From positions 1 through 13,647 of the forward strand of contig JAJZKY010000038.1 of NCBI GenBank assembly GCA_021803885.1: a stretch of DNA of 13,647 bases, written 5' to 3'. The DNA comes from Planctomycetota bacterium. GTDB taxonomy: Bacteria > Planctomycetota > Phycisphaerae > WQYP01 > JAJZKY01. A program made the position numbers and the translations under genes. The notes under the pieces were generated by a model. It saw only the letters and a program-made list of their open reading frames with translations. It did no database searches and was not told the origin of the DNA. Positions within the stretch are counted from its first letter, which is position 1. Each line of letters starts with the position of its first letter. Below are positions 7,487 through 13,647 of this stretch, in pieces.

Positions 7487-7489
7487 ACC

Positions 7490-8113
7490 ATGGCATCCAC
7501 TCACACGGCCACGCTTATCGACACGCAGCAGGCACAAGCTGCGAACGCGGAAATCGTTGTGGCGCTTCGCCGCCACGATCCCGACATGATCGAGCAATTG
7601 ATTGAGCGTTATCAACACCGCCTGTTCCGTTATCTGCTGTTTCTTGTGGGAAACCGAGACCTTGCTCAGGACTTGTTTCAAGAAACCTGGCTTCGCGTAT
7701 TGGAGCGGGGCTCTCAATACAGTGGACGCTCCCGGTTCGAGACCTGGATGTTCGCCATCGCGCGGAATCTCATGATCGACCATACTCGCAAACGCGTCAC
7801 TGTTAGTCTCGACGAAGTGACAGATCCAGATAGCGACCACCCCATGGAGATTGCCGCAGACCTGCCTTCTCCATTCGATCACTTTCAATCCGGCGAGCGA
7901 GCTGCCCGCATCGGACGTGCGCTTCTCACCCTGCACCCGCTGTATCGCGAGGTGCTGGTTCTGCGCTTCCACGAAGAGATGTCCCTAGAAGAGATCTCTC
8001 AAATCAGCAATACTCCATTGTCCACAGTAAAGTCGCGCCTCTATCGCGGAATGGCAGCGCTGAAACCGGTTCTGGAACTGCACCCTGAACCAAATTGTGA
8101 GGTGCAGCCGTGA
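7490..8113 (+). CDS. ECF-type RNA polymerase sigma factor
   Basis: 207 residues. Sigma region 2 covers about residues 37-103, with DLAQDLFQETWLRV (57-70) and the core-binding/-10 recognition stretch FETWMFAIARNLMIDHTRKR (83-102). Region 4 covers about 139-193, with LPxxYREVLVLRF-like spacing, LEEISQISNTPLSTVKSRLYRG as the -35-recognising helix-turn-helix, and a short tail. The linker is acidic. The frame is open back to a GTG at 7409, but homology begins only near residue 20 of the ATG form, and a palindrome precedes ATG 7490, so I prefer 7490. The stop overlaps the next start by four bases (GTGA), the arrangement usual for sigma/anti-sigma pairs. It directs polymerase to a small set of promoters in response to an envelope signal. 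The subfamily cannot be assigned from sequence alone. Confidence 0.92.
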   Translation: MASTHTATLIDTQQAQAANAEIVVALRRHDPDMIEQLIERYQHRLFRYLLFLVGNRDLAQDLFQETWLRVLERGSQYSGRSRFETWMFAIARNLMIDHTRKRVTVSLDEVTDPDSDHPMEIAADLPSPFDHFQSGERAARIGRALLTLHPLYREVLVLRFHEEMSLEEISQISNTPLSTVKSRLYRGMAALKPVLELHPEPNCEVQP

Positions 8114-8580
8114 AAAATCATCCGGTAATTACCCCGGCGAACGGAAAGCATTCTGACGCGCGTTCGATTCCCGCGTCGGCGATCTTTTCGAAGGAGGAGC
8201 AGGAATTCGCCACAGCGTTTCTGACTGTTGGAGGGGTGGCAGATCGTGCGACGGTGTGCCGTGCCCAGCGCCGCGTCCGCGAGCAAGCTGTCGAAATTGC
8301 CGAACGAAGTCGCCGTACACGTCACGGCATTGGCATCACGATTCTCGGATTTTCCCTGCTACTCCTGGTGCTGACTCCTGTGTTTTGGAGCGGAATGCAA
8401 ATGCTGGTCGATCCGCGGAATTTTCCTGCTTCCGAGCTACAGTTTGTGTACGTAATTGCGTGGTTTTTCCCTGTCACGCTGGTGACATTGTTCCTTCTAT
8501 TCTTGCGGACGCGGGCAGGGGGCGGAGCAAGGCGGATCGATCATCGTGTGACATCGCGTTTGGATTCGATGGTTCGATAG
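8110..8580 (+). CDS. Two-helix membrane protein, probable partner (anti-sigma-like) of the ECF sigma factor
   Basis: 156 residues, starting at GTG 8110, which overlaps the sigma-factor stop, with GAGGTG (8099-8104) five bases upstream as ribosome binding site. Residues 1-72 are soluble and contain a strongly basic amphipathic stretch (AQRRVREQAVEIAERSRRTR, 52-71). Residues 73-95 and 111-132 are transmembrane helices joined by a short loop, and the rest is a basic cytoplasmic tail. There is no HxxxCxxC zinc anti-sigma motif. The role as sigma-factor partner is inferred only from the overlap and the membrane topology. I do not recognise a named family. Confidence 0.7.
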   Translation: MKNHPVITPANGKHSDARSIPASAIFSKEEQEFATAFLTVGGVADRATVCRAQRRVREQAVEIAERSRRTRHGIGITILGFSLLLLVLTPVFWSGMQMLVDPRNFPASELQFVYVIAWFFPVTLVTLFLLFLRTRAGGGARRIDHRVTSRLDSMVR

Positions 8581-8586
8581 ATGGAT

Positions 8587-8602
8587 TTGCAATCTGTTGC
8601 AA
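8587..8602. other. Small inverted repeat after the sigma-factor operon
   Basis: TTGCAATCTGTTGCAA, six-base arms with a four-base loop, six bases after the stop codon of the membrane protein gene. Position suggests a transcription end or mRNA-stabilising hairpin, but no T-run follows, so it is not a standard intrinsic terminator. Confidence 0.25.
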
Positions 8603-8626
8603 AGCGGGTTAGATCGAAAAATATTC

Positions 8627-8640
8627 GTATGGAACCATAC
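8627..8640. promoter_or_regulatory. Palindrome upstream of the zinc-ribbon protein gene, possible operator
   Basis: GTATGGAACCATAC has six-base perfect arms around AA, 65 bases before ATG 8706. It lies just upstream of a possible weak promoter (TTGCTG at 8667-8672, AATATT at 8690-8695, spacer 17). Placement fits a regulator site near -35. There is no direct evidence for function. Confidence 0.3.
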
Positions 8641-8705
8641 TTTCAAGAATTCAGAGGAGTGCCGGTTTGCTGACGCACTTCAACATAGCAATATTCAATT
8701 AATAA

Positions 8706-9233
8706 ATGGCCCGCAGCGATTCCAATTCGGCTTTCTCCGTTACCGAAGAACTCACCCTTATACCCCGCTGGTCGGTCGTTCTTGCGCTTGTAGCATTCAT
8801 TGGTATTCAGTATCTTTTCTTTTTCGTCCTGCACACCCACTACCATAGCCCGTTCCCCGTGCATGTCTATTTCGGAACCTCCTGGGGAGCTCTCGTCGCT
8901 GTTTATATGCTGATGATCGGGTACATCAGCGAAGATGCACCCCGCCGCAACATGGGCAAATGGCTCTGGATTCTGCTGTGTATCGTCTTGCAGGGCGGCA
9001 TCGGTCCTGTGTTGTACTTTCTGCTGCGGCAACCCGTGCTGTCGCAGTGCCCTTGCTGCGGGACCAAGGTGGACGGCAATTTCAATTACTGTCCCCAGTG
9101 CGCATATCGGGTCTCACCAAACTGCGGTGTTTGCCATGAAAGCGTCCGTATCACCGACCTTCACTGCACCCACTGCGGGCATGATCTAGCCGACGACAAC
9201 TCGCCGGCGCGTCTCAGCACGTATCGCACCTAA
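8706..9233 (+). CDS. Three-helix membrane protein with C-terminal double zinc ribbon
   Basis: 175 residues. Hydrophobic helices lie at about 22-42, 51-73 and 86-107. The last of these, ending GGIGPVLYFLLR, resembles the PLDc_N-type membrane segment. The cytoplasmic C-terminus carries two CxxC pairs of pairs: Cys115/118 with Cys129/132, and Cys140/143 with Cys154/157, the classic double zinc ribbon spacing. No catalytic motif is present. Such proteins are common in acidobacteria and their role is unknown; a sensor or protein-docking function is possible. There is no ribosome binding site before the ATG. If the weak promoter at 8667-8695 is real, the transcript would start only a few bases before the ATG and be nearly leaderless. 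The gene follows the sigma-factor pair on the same strand, with a 125-base gap. Confidence 0.8.
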   Translation: MARSDSNSAFSVTEELTLIPRWSVVLALVAFIGIQYLFFFVLHTHYHSPFPVHVYFGTSWGALVAVYMLMIGYISEDAPRRNMGKWLWILLCIVLQGGIGPVLYFLLRQPVLSQCPCCGTKVDGNFNYCPQCAYRVSPNCGVCHESVRITDLHCTHCGHDLADDNSPARLSTYRT

Positions 9234-9357
9234 ACGAACCTCCTCACCCCCGTTCCACACATCTTCCAAACCTGAATTTCTTATGCGTACGAACAGATCT
9301 ATACCGGGCCTGGGCTTCCTCGAAACATCTTTCCCTGGTGTAGAGTGGTCGTAAACC

Positions 9358-10233
9358 ATGACGATTCGCGCCGTGATTGTCGACGATGAACAACTGGCAC
9401 GCCAGGAGCTGGAGTATCTGCTTCGCAAAGCCGGCGACGTGGAAATTGTCGCCCAGGGAAAAAATGGCGTGGAAGCGGTGGAACTGGTACGAGCACATCA
9501 GCCAGACGTGGTCTTTCTAGACGTACAGATGCCTGGACTCGATGGCTTTGCGGTTCTCAAGAAATTACTCGAAAAGGGTCGGAAATCGCCACTCCCCAAT
9601 ATTGTCTTTGCCACTGCGTTTGATCGATATGCCGTTCGCGCTTTTGAGGTGAATGCGGTTGATTACCTGCTGAAACCCTTCGACGAGAAACGAGTCCGGC
9701 ATACCCTTGAAAGAGTCAGGAACAGGCTGGCAGAGGTCGCTGCGGGGCTCTCTGGTTCTGGATCGATCAGCTCGGCCAAGTCGCCGGCGGTGAAGGAAGC
9801 CCCCGATGAAATTGTTCATGCGGCGAACGCCGTGGACGATCGACTGGACGCCCTGGTTCGCCTCCTGGAGCAGCAGCAGGCGCCAGCCAAAAGCACAGCG
9901 GCAAAAATTGTTCTCCGTGTCGGCGGTCGCCTTCTGCTCGTGGAACAGCGTGACATATGCTTCGCTTCCATCGAAGAAGGTACAATCAGCGTGGCCACTC
10001 ACTCCATCGAAGGTCATTCAAACTGCCGGACGCTGGAAGATCTGCTCGATCTGCTGGATCCAGAGCTTTTTTGGCGCGCTCATCGTTCCTTCGTCGTCAA
10101 TATCCATCGCATTCAGGAAGTCGTACCGTGGTTCAAGTCCAGCTACCAATTACGCATGGATGATCGACGCCACACAGAAATTCCCGTTAGCCGAGCCCAA
10201 ACGAAACGTCTGCGAGAACTGTTCAATCTCTGA
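9358..10233 (+). CDS. LytTR-type response regulator
   Basis: 291 residues. Receiver domain at 1-120 has all key residues: acidic pair Asp9/Asp10, phosphoacceptor Asp55 in FLDVQMPG, Thr86 and Lys106 in LLKPF. An Ala/Ser/Glu-rich linker (about 125-180) joins it to a LytTR DNA-binding domain (about 182-291), with typical ELFWRAHRSFVVNIHRI and a C-terminal EIPVSRAQTKRLRE. Proteins of this type bind direct repeats after phosphorylation by LytS-like membrane histidine kinases. No kinase gene lies in this window, so the partner is elsewhere. The only upstream purine-rich sequence is AGAGTGG about 12 bases from the ATG, so initiation is weak or the true leader is short. Its stop is six bases from the stop of the convergent reductase gene. 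Confidence 0.93.
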   Translation: MTIRAVIVDDEQLARQELEYLLRKAGDVEIVAQGKNGVEAVELVRAHQPDVVFLDVQMPGLDGFAVLKKLLEKGRKSPLPNIVFATAFDRYAVRAFEVNAVDYLLKPFDEKRVRHTLERVRNRLAEVAAGLSGSGSISSAKSPAVKEAPDEIVHAANAVDDRLDALVRLLEQQQAPAKSTAAKIVLRVGGRLLLVEQRDICFASIEEGTISVATHSIEGHSNCRTLEDLLDLLDPELFWRAHRSFVVNIHRIQEVVPWFKSSYQLRMDDRRHTEIPVSRAQTKRLRELFNL

Positions 10234-10243
10234 AGTTCTTCAG
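10230..10243. other. Palindrome spanning two convergent stop codons
   Basis: CTGAAGTTCTTCAG covers the TGA of the response regulator (10231-10233) and, on the other strand, the TGA of the reductase (10240-10242), placed symmetrically. It could help end transcription in both directions, but it is short and has no T-run. Confidence 0.3.
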
Positions 10244-10998
10244 TCGTAGCGCTCGAAGTGGATTTGCTTGCGGTCCCAGCCCAATTCCTTAAGTTGCCCT
10301 CGATTGGCTGCTACCATTTCGTTCAAGCCGCAAATATATGCCTGCATCGGCGGTGCATCGCTACTCCGCGAACAAATCGCCGGATGCTCCTGCAGTTGTT
10401 GTTTTACTTGGGTCTGCACGTAGCCACGCAGGCCCTCCCAGCCCGCATGAGGATTGCTCAGTGCCGGCAGATAGTGAAAGTTGGGATGCTCTGCTGCGGC
10501 TTTCTCAAAGTAGCGATGATAGTAGAGCTCCGACTCATGTCGTGTGCCATAAATCAGCCAGAAATGCTTTCCTTCGCTTCTGTCTTCCGATTCGCTTGGG
10601 AACAGGAATTGCACAAAGCCTCGCATCGGCGCAATCCCAGTACCAGTGGCGATCAGCATCGTATCCGTGATTGGACTACGCAGTACAAACAATCCGTATG
10701 GACCGTGGAATTTGGCGGTGGCCCCGGGTTCCATGTCACAAAGCTGGTTAGAAAAAAAGCCTCCGTCCACACGATCCAGGCAAAGATCGAACCGGTTGCC
10801 GTTCGGAGCGGACGCAATGGAATAGGCGCGAGTCTGTAACTTTCCACGACTATCCTCGGCAATCATGGAAACAAACTGGCCAGCCTCGAAGTCAAAGGTC
10901 TCCAGTTCTGGCACGTCGAACCCTAGGTGATAGCACTGGGCGCTCTCCGAGAGCAATTTCTTCTCCAGCAGGCGCGCCGTGTAAATCCTACGTTCCAA
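10240..10998 (-). CDS. Ferredoxin/flavodoxin-NADP+ reductase-like flavoprotein
   Basis: 252 residues, cytoplasmic FNR-superfamily enzyme moving electrons between NAD(P)H and a ferredoxin or flavodoxin. FAD-binding beta-barrel at about 1-103 contains R57-A-Y-S60, the flavin-binding RxYS motif, followed by IAS, and GFFSNQL (80-86), the second flavin contact. Nucleotide-binding domain at about 104-252 contains ATGTGIAPMRG (117-127) and YICGLNEM near the C-terminus. It ends FERYD; the terminal residue near the flavin in plant-type enzymes is Tyr or Trp. The start is TTG at 10998, supported by GAGGG (11005-11009) six bases upstream and by the family's usual beginning. No partner gene lies next to it. 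Which electron carrier it uses cannot be told from sequence; other FNR-like oxidoreductases are possible. Confidence 0.87.
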   Translation of the reverse strand: MERRIYTARLLEKKLLSESAQCYHLGFDVPELETFDFEAGQFVSMIAEDSRGKLQTRAYSIASAPNGNRFDLCLDRVDGGFFSNQLCDMEPGATAKFHGPYGLFVLRSPITDTMLIATGTGIAPMRGFVQFLFPSESEDRSEGKHFWLIYGTRHESELYYHRYFEKAAAEHPNFHYLPALSNPHAGWEGLRGYVQTQVKQQLQEHPAICSRSSDAPPMQAYICGLNEMVAANRGQLKELGWDRKQIHFERYD

Positions 10999-11004
10999 GA
11001 ACTT

Positions 11005-11009
11005 CCCTC
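11005..11009 (-). promoter_or_regulatory. Ribosome binding site supporting a TTG start
   Basis: On the - strand GAGGG lies six bases before TTG 10998. No ATG or GTG lies at a comparable position, so this site decides the start of the reductase gene. Confidence 0.6.
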
Positions 11010-11164
11010 TCGTCTGCCCTGTGTTGCATGTCTTCCGTCAGATATTCAGCAAAAATAAAAACCACTCACTCACCGACTGTCCCTCGTGATATGAGCGATT
11101 GATCCAGCCACCTGTGAGTTTGCAATGCGCATGGCAAACTCCAGATATCGGCAACTTAGGGCCG

Positions 11165-11180
11165 CTCCGTACAAACGGAG
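11165..11180 (-). terminator. Possible weak terminator hairpin after the DUF4136 gene
   Basis: Perfect six-base stem with loop of four bases (CTCCGT / ACGGAG). The lack of a following U-tract makes intrinsic termination doubtful. Confidence 0.25.
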
Positions 11181-11228
11181 GCAGAAATTACACGAAATGC
11201 GAAACCGAAGCTGAGTGACTTACAGCGA

Positions 11229-11840
11229 TCAATAATGTTTCATCTTCGGCGGATAGCGGTCGAGCATTTTGTAGACGGAATGGGCGACCTGCTTCTCCTC
11301 CGCGTCGCCGCTCTTGGTCACGTCGTCTTGGACTGCCTCTCCGCGCCAAACAATTTTCCGGGTATGCGCATCGATCATATCCAGGGTCAAGTACCCCATG
11401 ACACGCCGATCCATCCTCGTCTGGGAGTAACTCATGCCTCCCATTCCCATGCCGCCCCATCCCCAGCCGCCCCAGCCCCAGCCACCCCATCCAGGACCAA
11501 ACCCATAGCCGTACGTGTCGAGGTCGGTGGTCACATGGGTCGTAAAGTGGTAGGTCACATACAGGTCGGGGTTCTGCGATCCGGAAACTTGTCGCAAGCC
11601 CTTCTTCTTGGTCAGGGCATAGTTCACATATTCCCCAACGTACTGCCGGTAAAAGGGATGGTTCGTCGCCTCGCTGTCCACCCACTCGTAGGTTTTGTAC
11701 TGGGCGAAGGGCGCGTATTTGCTCCAGTTGGCGCGAACCTGCTGCGCAGATGCTGCGAATGGCAGCCCCATTGCCAAGCCCACACCAACCGCCAAAACAA
11801 CCCCTGAACGAATCGTTGAATGAAAAATCTTCGTCAACAT
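11229..11840 (-). CDS. Exported DUF4136 family protein with Gly/Trp-rich insert
   Basis: 203 residues. Residues 1-32 are a signal peptide (VVLAVGVGLAMGLPF core, cleavage after AASA). There is no lipobox cysteine, so it is probably soluble in the periplasm or outer-membrane-associated. The mature part shows DUF4136 hallmarks: YKTYEWVD (48-55), NPDLYVTYH (90-98), GYLTLDMIDAHTRKIVWRG and a YPPK end. Residues 111-136 are almost only Gly, Trp, Met, Phe and Tyr, arranged as GWGG-type repeats. The reading frame extends to an ATG at 11915. I chose ATG 11840 because GAGGGAG (11848-11854) is seven bases upstream and the signal peptide then starts properly. DUF4136 has no known reaction; members are often envelope proteins of unknown role. 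Confidence 0.88.
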   Translation of the reverse strand: MLTKIFHSTIRSGVVLAVGVGLAMGLPFAASAQQVRANWSKYAPFAQYKTYEWVDSEATNHPFYRQYVGEYVNYALTKKKGLRQVSGSQNPDLYVTYHFTTHVTTDLDTYGYGFGPGWGGWGWGGWGWGGMGMGGMSYSQTRMDRRVMGYLTLDMIDAHTRKIVWRGEAVQDDVTKSGDAEEKQVAHSVYKMLDRYPPKMKHY

Positions 11841-12144
11841 AACAAAACTCCCTCTTTCGCAGACTTCCAACGCCACGAATTCCAACCTGACGAACCTTGC
11901 AATCGGCTGCATCAAGGCGTCGTTTATTAGAGTCTCAACCGGCCATTTCGTTAGCCGGGATCCTCATCTTCACCTTCACGTTACAACACGAAAATTGCGA
12001 AAAGGTTGCGCGGCTTTTCTGGAAAAGCATTCCCCTCGTGGATGAATCGTGTGTGATTCCAGCTCCTATCGATCACTCGCGCTGTATCCTGTTGGTAACT
12101 ACCATTCATAGCACTGATCACGTAGTCTTGAACCTAAGGTTGAC
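11841..12144. other. Divergent intergenic region between DUF4136 and DUF5715 genes
   Basis: 304 bases carrying the promoters of two divergent exported-protein genes. It contains the ribosome binding sites GAGGGAG (- strand, 11848-11854) and TAAGG (+ strand, 12135-12139, five bases before ATG 12145). TGGTA-AC-TACCA (within 12090-12110) is a small inverted repeat. I see no confident -35/-10 pair for either gene and no RNA gene. Confidence 0.5.
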
Positions 12145-13449
12145 ATGCGAAGTTTCCTCCTCCAGATCGCAGACGGATCCGGCCTCGTCGGCAAAGCCGT
12201 TCTGGCTTTCTGTCTAGCTGCATCGTTGTTCATTCCGTCTTTCGTCTCAGCAAGTTCCACGCAGTCGGGCGTCGCTTCCACGCAACGCGCCAGACGGTTG
12301 CGCTCGTCAAAGCATGCGGCCACGCGCCGGACAGCATCCTCAGTTCACCGCCGAAATGCGAAGTCCGCTGCCGCAGGCCATGCCGCGATCACCCATTCAC
12401 CGCGTTCGCGCCGGCTGGCTGACCCGCGCCGCGCCCCGGTCTCACGTTCACGGAAAACAAGCTATCGTCGCCGAACCAAAGCGTATACCCGCTCCCGCCG
12501 TTTGTCCGTAACGCTGGATCAGGTCCACTCGCGCGCGACACCACTTACCGAAGCCTCTTCTGCGTCGACCGAGCCCCTACCCGCGTTGGCGACATCCTCG
12601 CCGAATGAAGAAAGCGCCTCCCCTGCGAATGCGCTAAGAACTCGTGATGTGCCTCTCTTTAATACTTCGGTGCCTCGCTACATGCCCACCGCCCTGCGCG
12701 GTTCGCATGAAGTGCTGGTTCACCAGAACATCATTGCCGACGTGGAAGGCCTCAGTCGAATTGAGAACGACACTCAACTTAGCGCCATGATACATTCCGG
12801 TGACCTGGTAGCTTTGCCGGCTTCCCCGGGCTTGGCGATTGATCCTCGCCTGCCTCTCAACCGCCGATATTGCCGACCGTGGACGGCTCAATTTCTTAGC
12901 AATCTCGCACGCGCCCATCGGGAGATTTTCGGGCGACCCTTGCAGCTCACCTCTGCCGTTCGCACAGTAAGCTTTCAACGCCACTTGGCTCACTATAACG
13001 GCAATGCTGCACCAACCTCTGGCGACACCGCCTCTCCACATCTGACTGGGCAGGCGATTGACCTTGGGAAAAAGGGGATGTCGCTGAAAGAGATCGCATG
13101 GATGCGGGCCGTATTAGGGCAGCTTCAAGCCAGCGGCAAGCTCGATGTCGAAGAAGAATTCGAGCAGGCATGTTTCCACATCTCCGTTTATAAAACATAC
13201 GCGCCCCATACCGCCCCGCCTACGCAGCTTGTAGCAACCGACGATACGACGCCATCAGAAACTCCCGCCTACGCGCTTCCAGCCCCAGCCGTTGGAGGTC
13301 TCGTCGAACCGGTCAGCCTGCCTGTGAGACATCCCGTTTATGTTCGGCGTACCCATGGCTACTATGTCCATCATGTGCGACGGGTGCCGTCTGTCCGTCG
13401 TCATCGTCGACATAGAAGCATGTCTCTACTCGCCGCCGGGCTCCACTAG
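12145..13449 (+). CDS. Exported DUF5715-type protein, M15-peptidase-like C-terminal domain
   Basis: 434 residues. A hydrophobic segment at 17-37 ending FVSAS is a signal peptide with a long n-region. Residues about 45-120 are extremely rich in Arg, Ser and Ala, likely disordered and possibly cell-wall binding. A Ser/Pro linker follows to about 165. The folded part (about 180-355) contains PLQLTSAVRTVSFQRHL and then SPHLTGQAID (297-306), matching the SxHxxGxAxD zinc signature of M15/VanY-type D,D-carboxypeptidases with His299 and Asp306. It ends with E340-Q-A-C-F-H345, a possible catalytic Glu plus third ligand, although M15 enzymes normally have ExxH. The tail (355-434) is Pro-, then His/Arg/Tyr-rich. 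It resembles acidobacterial DUF5715 proteins. Peptidoglycan binding or trimming is a reasonable inference, not shown. TAAGG five bases upstream supports the ATG. Confidence 0.82.
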   Translation: MRSFLLQIADGSGLVGKAVLAFCLAASLFIPSFVSASSTQSGVASTQRARRLRSSKHAATRRTASSVHRRNAKSAAAGHAAITHSPRSRRLADPRRAPVSRSRKTSYRRRTKAYTRSRRLSVTLDQVHSRATPLTEASSASTEPLPALATSSPNEESASPANALRTRDVPLFNTSVPRYMPTALRGSHEVLVHQNIIADVEGLSRIENDTQLSAMIHSGDLVALPASPGLAIDPRLPLNRRYCRPWTAQFLSNLARAHREIFGRPLQLTSAVRTVSFQRHLAHYNGNAAPTSGDTASPHLTGQAIDLGKKGMSLKEIAWMRAVLGQLQASGKLDVEEEFEQACFHISVYKTYAPHTAPPTQLVATDDTTPSETPAYALPAPAVGGLVEPVSLPVRHPVYVRRTHGYYVHHVRRVPSVRRHRRHRSMSLLAAGLH

Positions 13450-13647
13450 CCAAAAGTATCACCTGGTTGAAGTCCTCCCGTTCCAAAATTCCTGGTTTCT
13501 CCCGCAGACTCTTGTTACTACATCGGTATGCGTGTGAGCAATTACATCAGTCTTTTCCAATCGAAGGATGAGCCTGAAGGATAGAGAAGGGTAGGCTGGG
13601 TTGTCCTTTCTGGCTTTGAATTTTAATCGAACGTATTCGCAGTCGTC
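13450..13647. other. Right end, no recognisable feature
   Basis: 198 bases after the DUF5715 gene. No frame has a ribosome binding site or family resemblance. No T-rich hairpin is visible right after the stop codon. Confidence 0.5.

Larger units (their letters stand above)
10999..11228. other. Intergenic region between reductase and DUF4136 gene
   Basis: 230 bases holding the reductase promoter and the end of the DUF4136 transcript (both - strand). The clearest structure is CTCCGT-ACAA-ACGGAG at 11165-11180, a six-pair, four-loop hairpin about 50 bases after the DUF4136 stop. It sits where a terminator would, but no T-run follows on the - strand. Confidence 0.4.

Noticed and set aside
7409..7489. 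GTG 7409 as the sigma-factor start
   Set aside because: The added 27 residues have no family match, and the ATG at 7490 better fits the usual length; still possible.
11235..11807. + strand frame of 190 codons opposite the DUF4136 gene
   Set aside because: Pro/His-rich composition is explained by the complement of the Gly/Trp repeats; no start signal or homology.

Overview
The window looks like a stretch of chromosome from a soil acidobacterium (Terriglobia-like). This rests on protein families and is an inference. The hints are a DUF5715-type secreted protein, a DUF4136 lipoprotein-like protein with a Gly/Trp-rich loop, a degenerate M1-peptidase-like exported protein coupled to rlmB, a DUF5060/DUF4038 glycosidase, and moderately GC-rich coding DNA. 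I see no tRNA, rRNA, CRISPR array or complete mobile element.

Left part (1-3737, all + strand): the C-terminal half of a PLP-dependent D-threonine aldolase/D-serine dehydratase-like enzyme runs in from the left edge. An AraC-family regulator overlaps its end. After a 307-base gap containing a 17-base palindrome comes a secreted apiosidase-like glycoside hydrolase. Together these suggest a small catabolic locus with its own sugar- or ligand-sensing regulator.

Scar region (3738-4449): remains of two unrelated insertion sequences. One is an IS5-type end with the first codons of its transposase. The other is a decayed IS-accessory helix-turn-helix reading frame on the - strand. This region separates the + strand glycosidase from the following - strand operon.

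Centre (4450-7292, - strand): rlmB (23S rRNA G2251 2'-O-methyltransferase) overlaps by four bases (ATGA) a large exported M1-like protein whose HEXXH motif reads HMLGH, so the catalytic glutamate is gone.

Centre-right (7490-10233, + strand): an ECF sigma factor starts just after a perfect 7-1-7 palindrome. It overlaps by four bases a small two-helix membrane protein, probably its partner or anti-sigma factor although it has no zinc motif. These are followed by a three-helix membrane protein with a double zinc ribbon and then a LytTR response regulator with no kinase in view.

Right part: a - strand ferredoxin-NADP reductase-like flavoprotein with a TTG start converges on the response regulator. 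Next is a - strand DUF4136 exported protein. Last is a + strand exported DUF5715 protein with an M15-peptidase-like SxHxxGxAxD signature. The last 200 bases hold nothing I can name.

The observations most worth following are the degenerate metalloprotease coupled to rlmB, the sigma factor/membrane protein pair with a palindrome at the start codon, and the internally deleted IS5 remnant.
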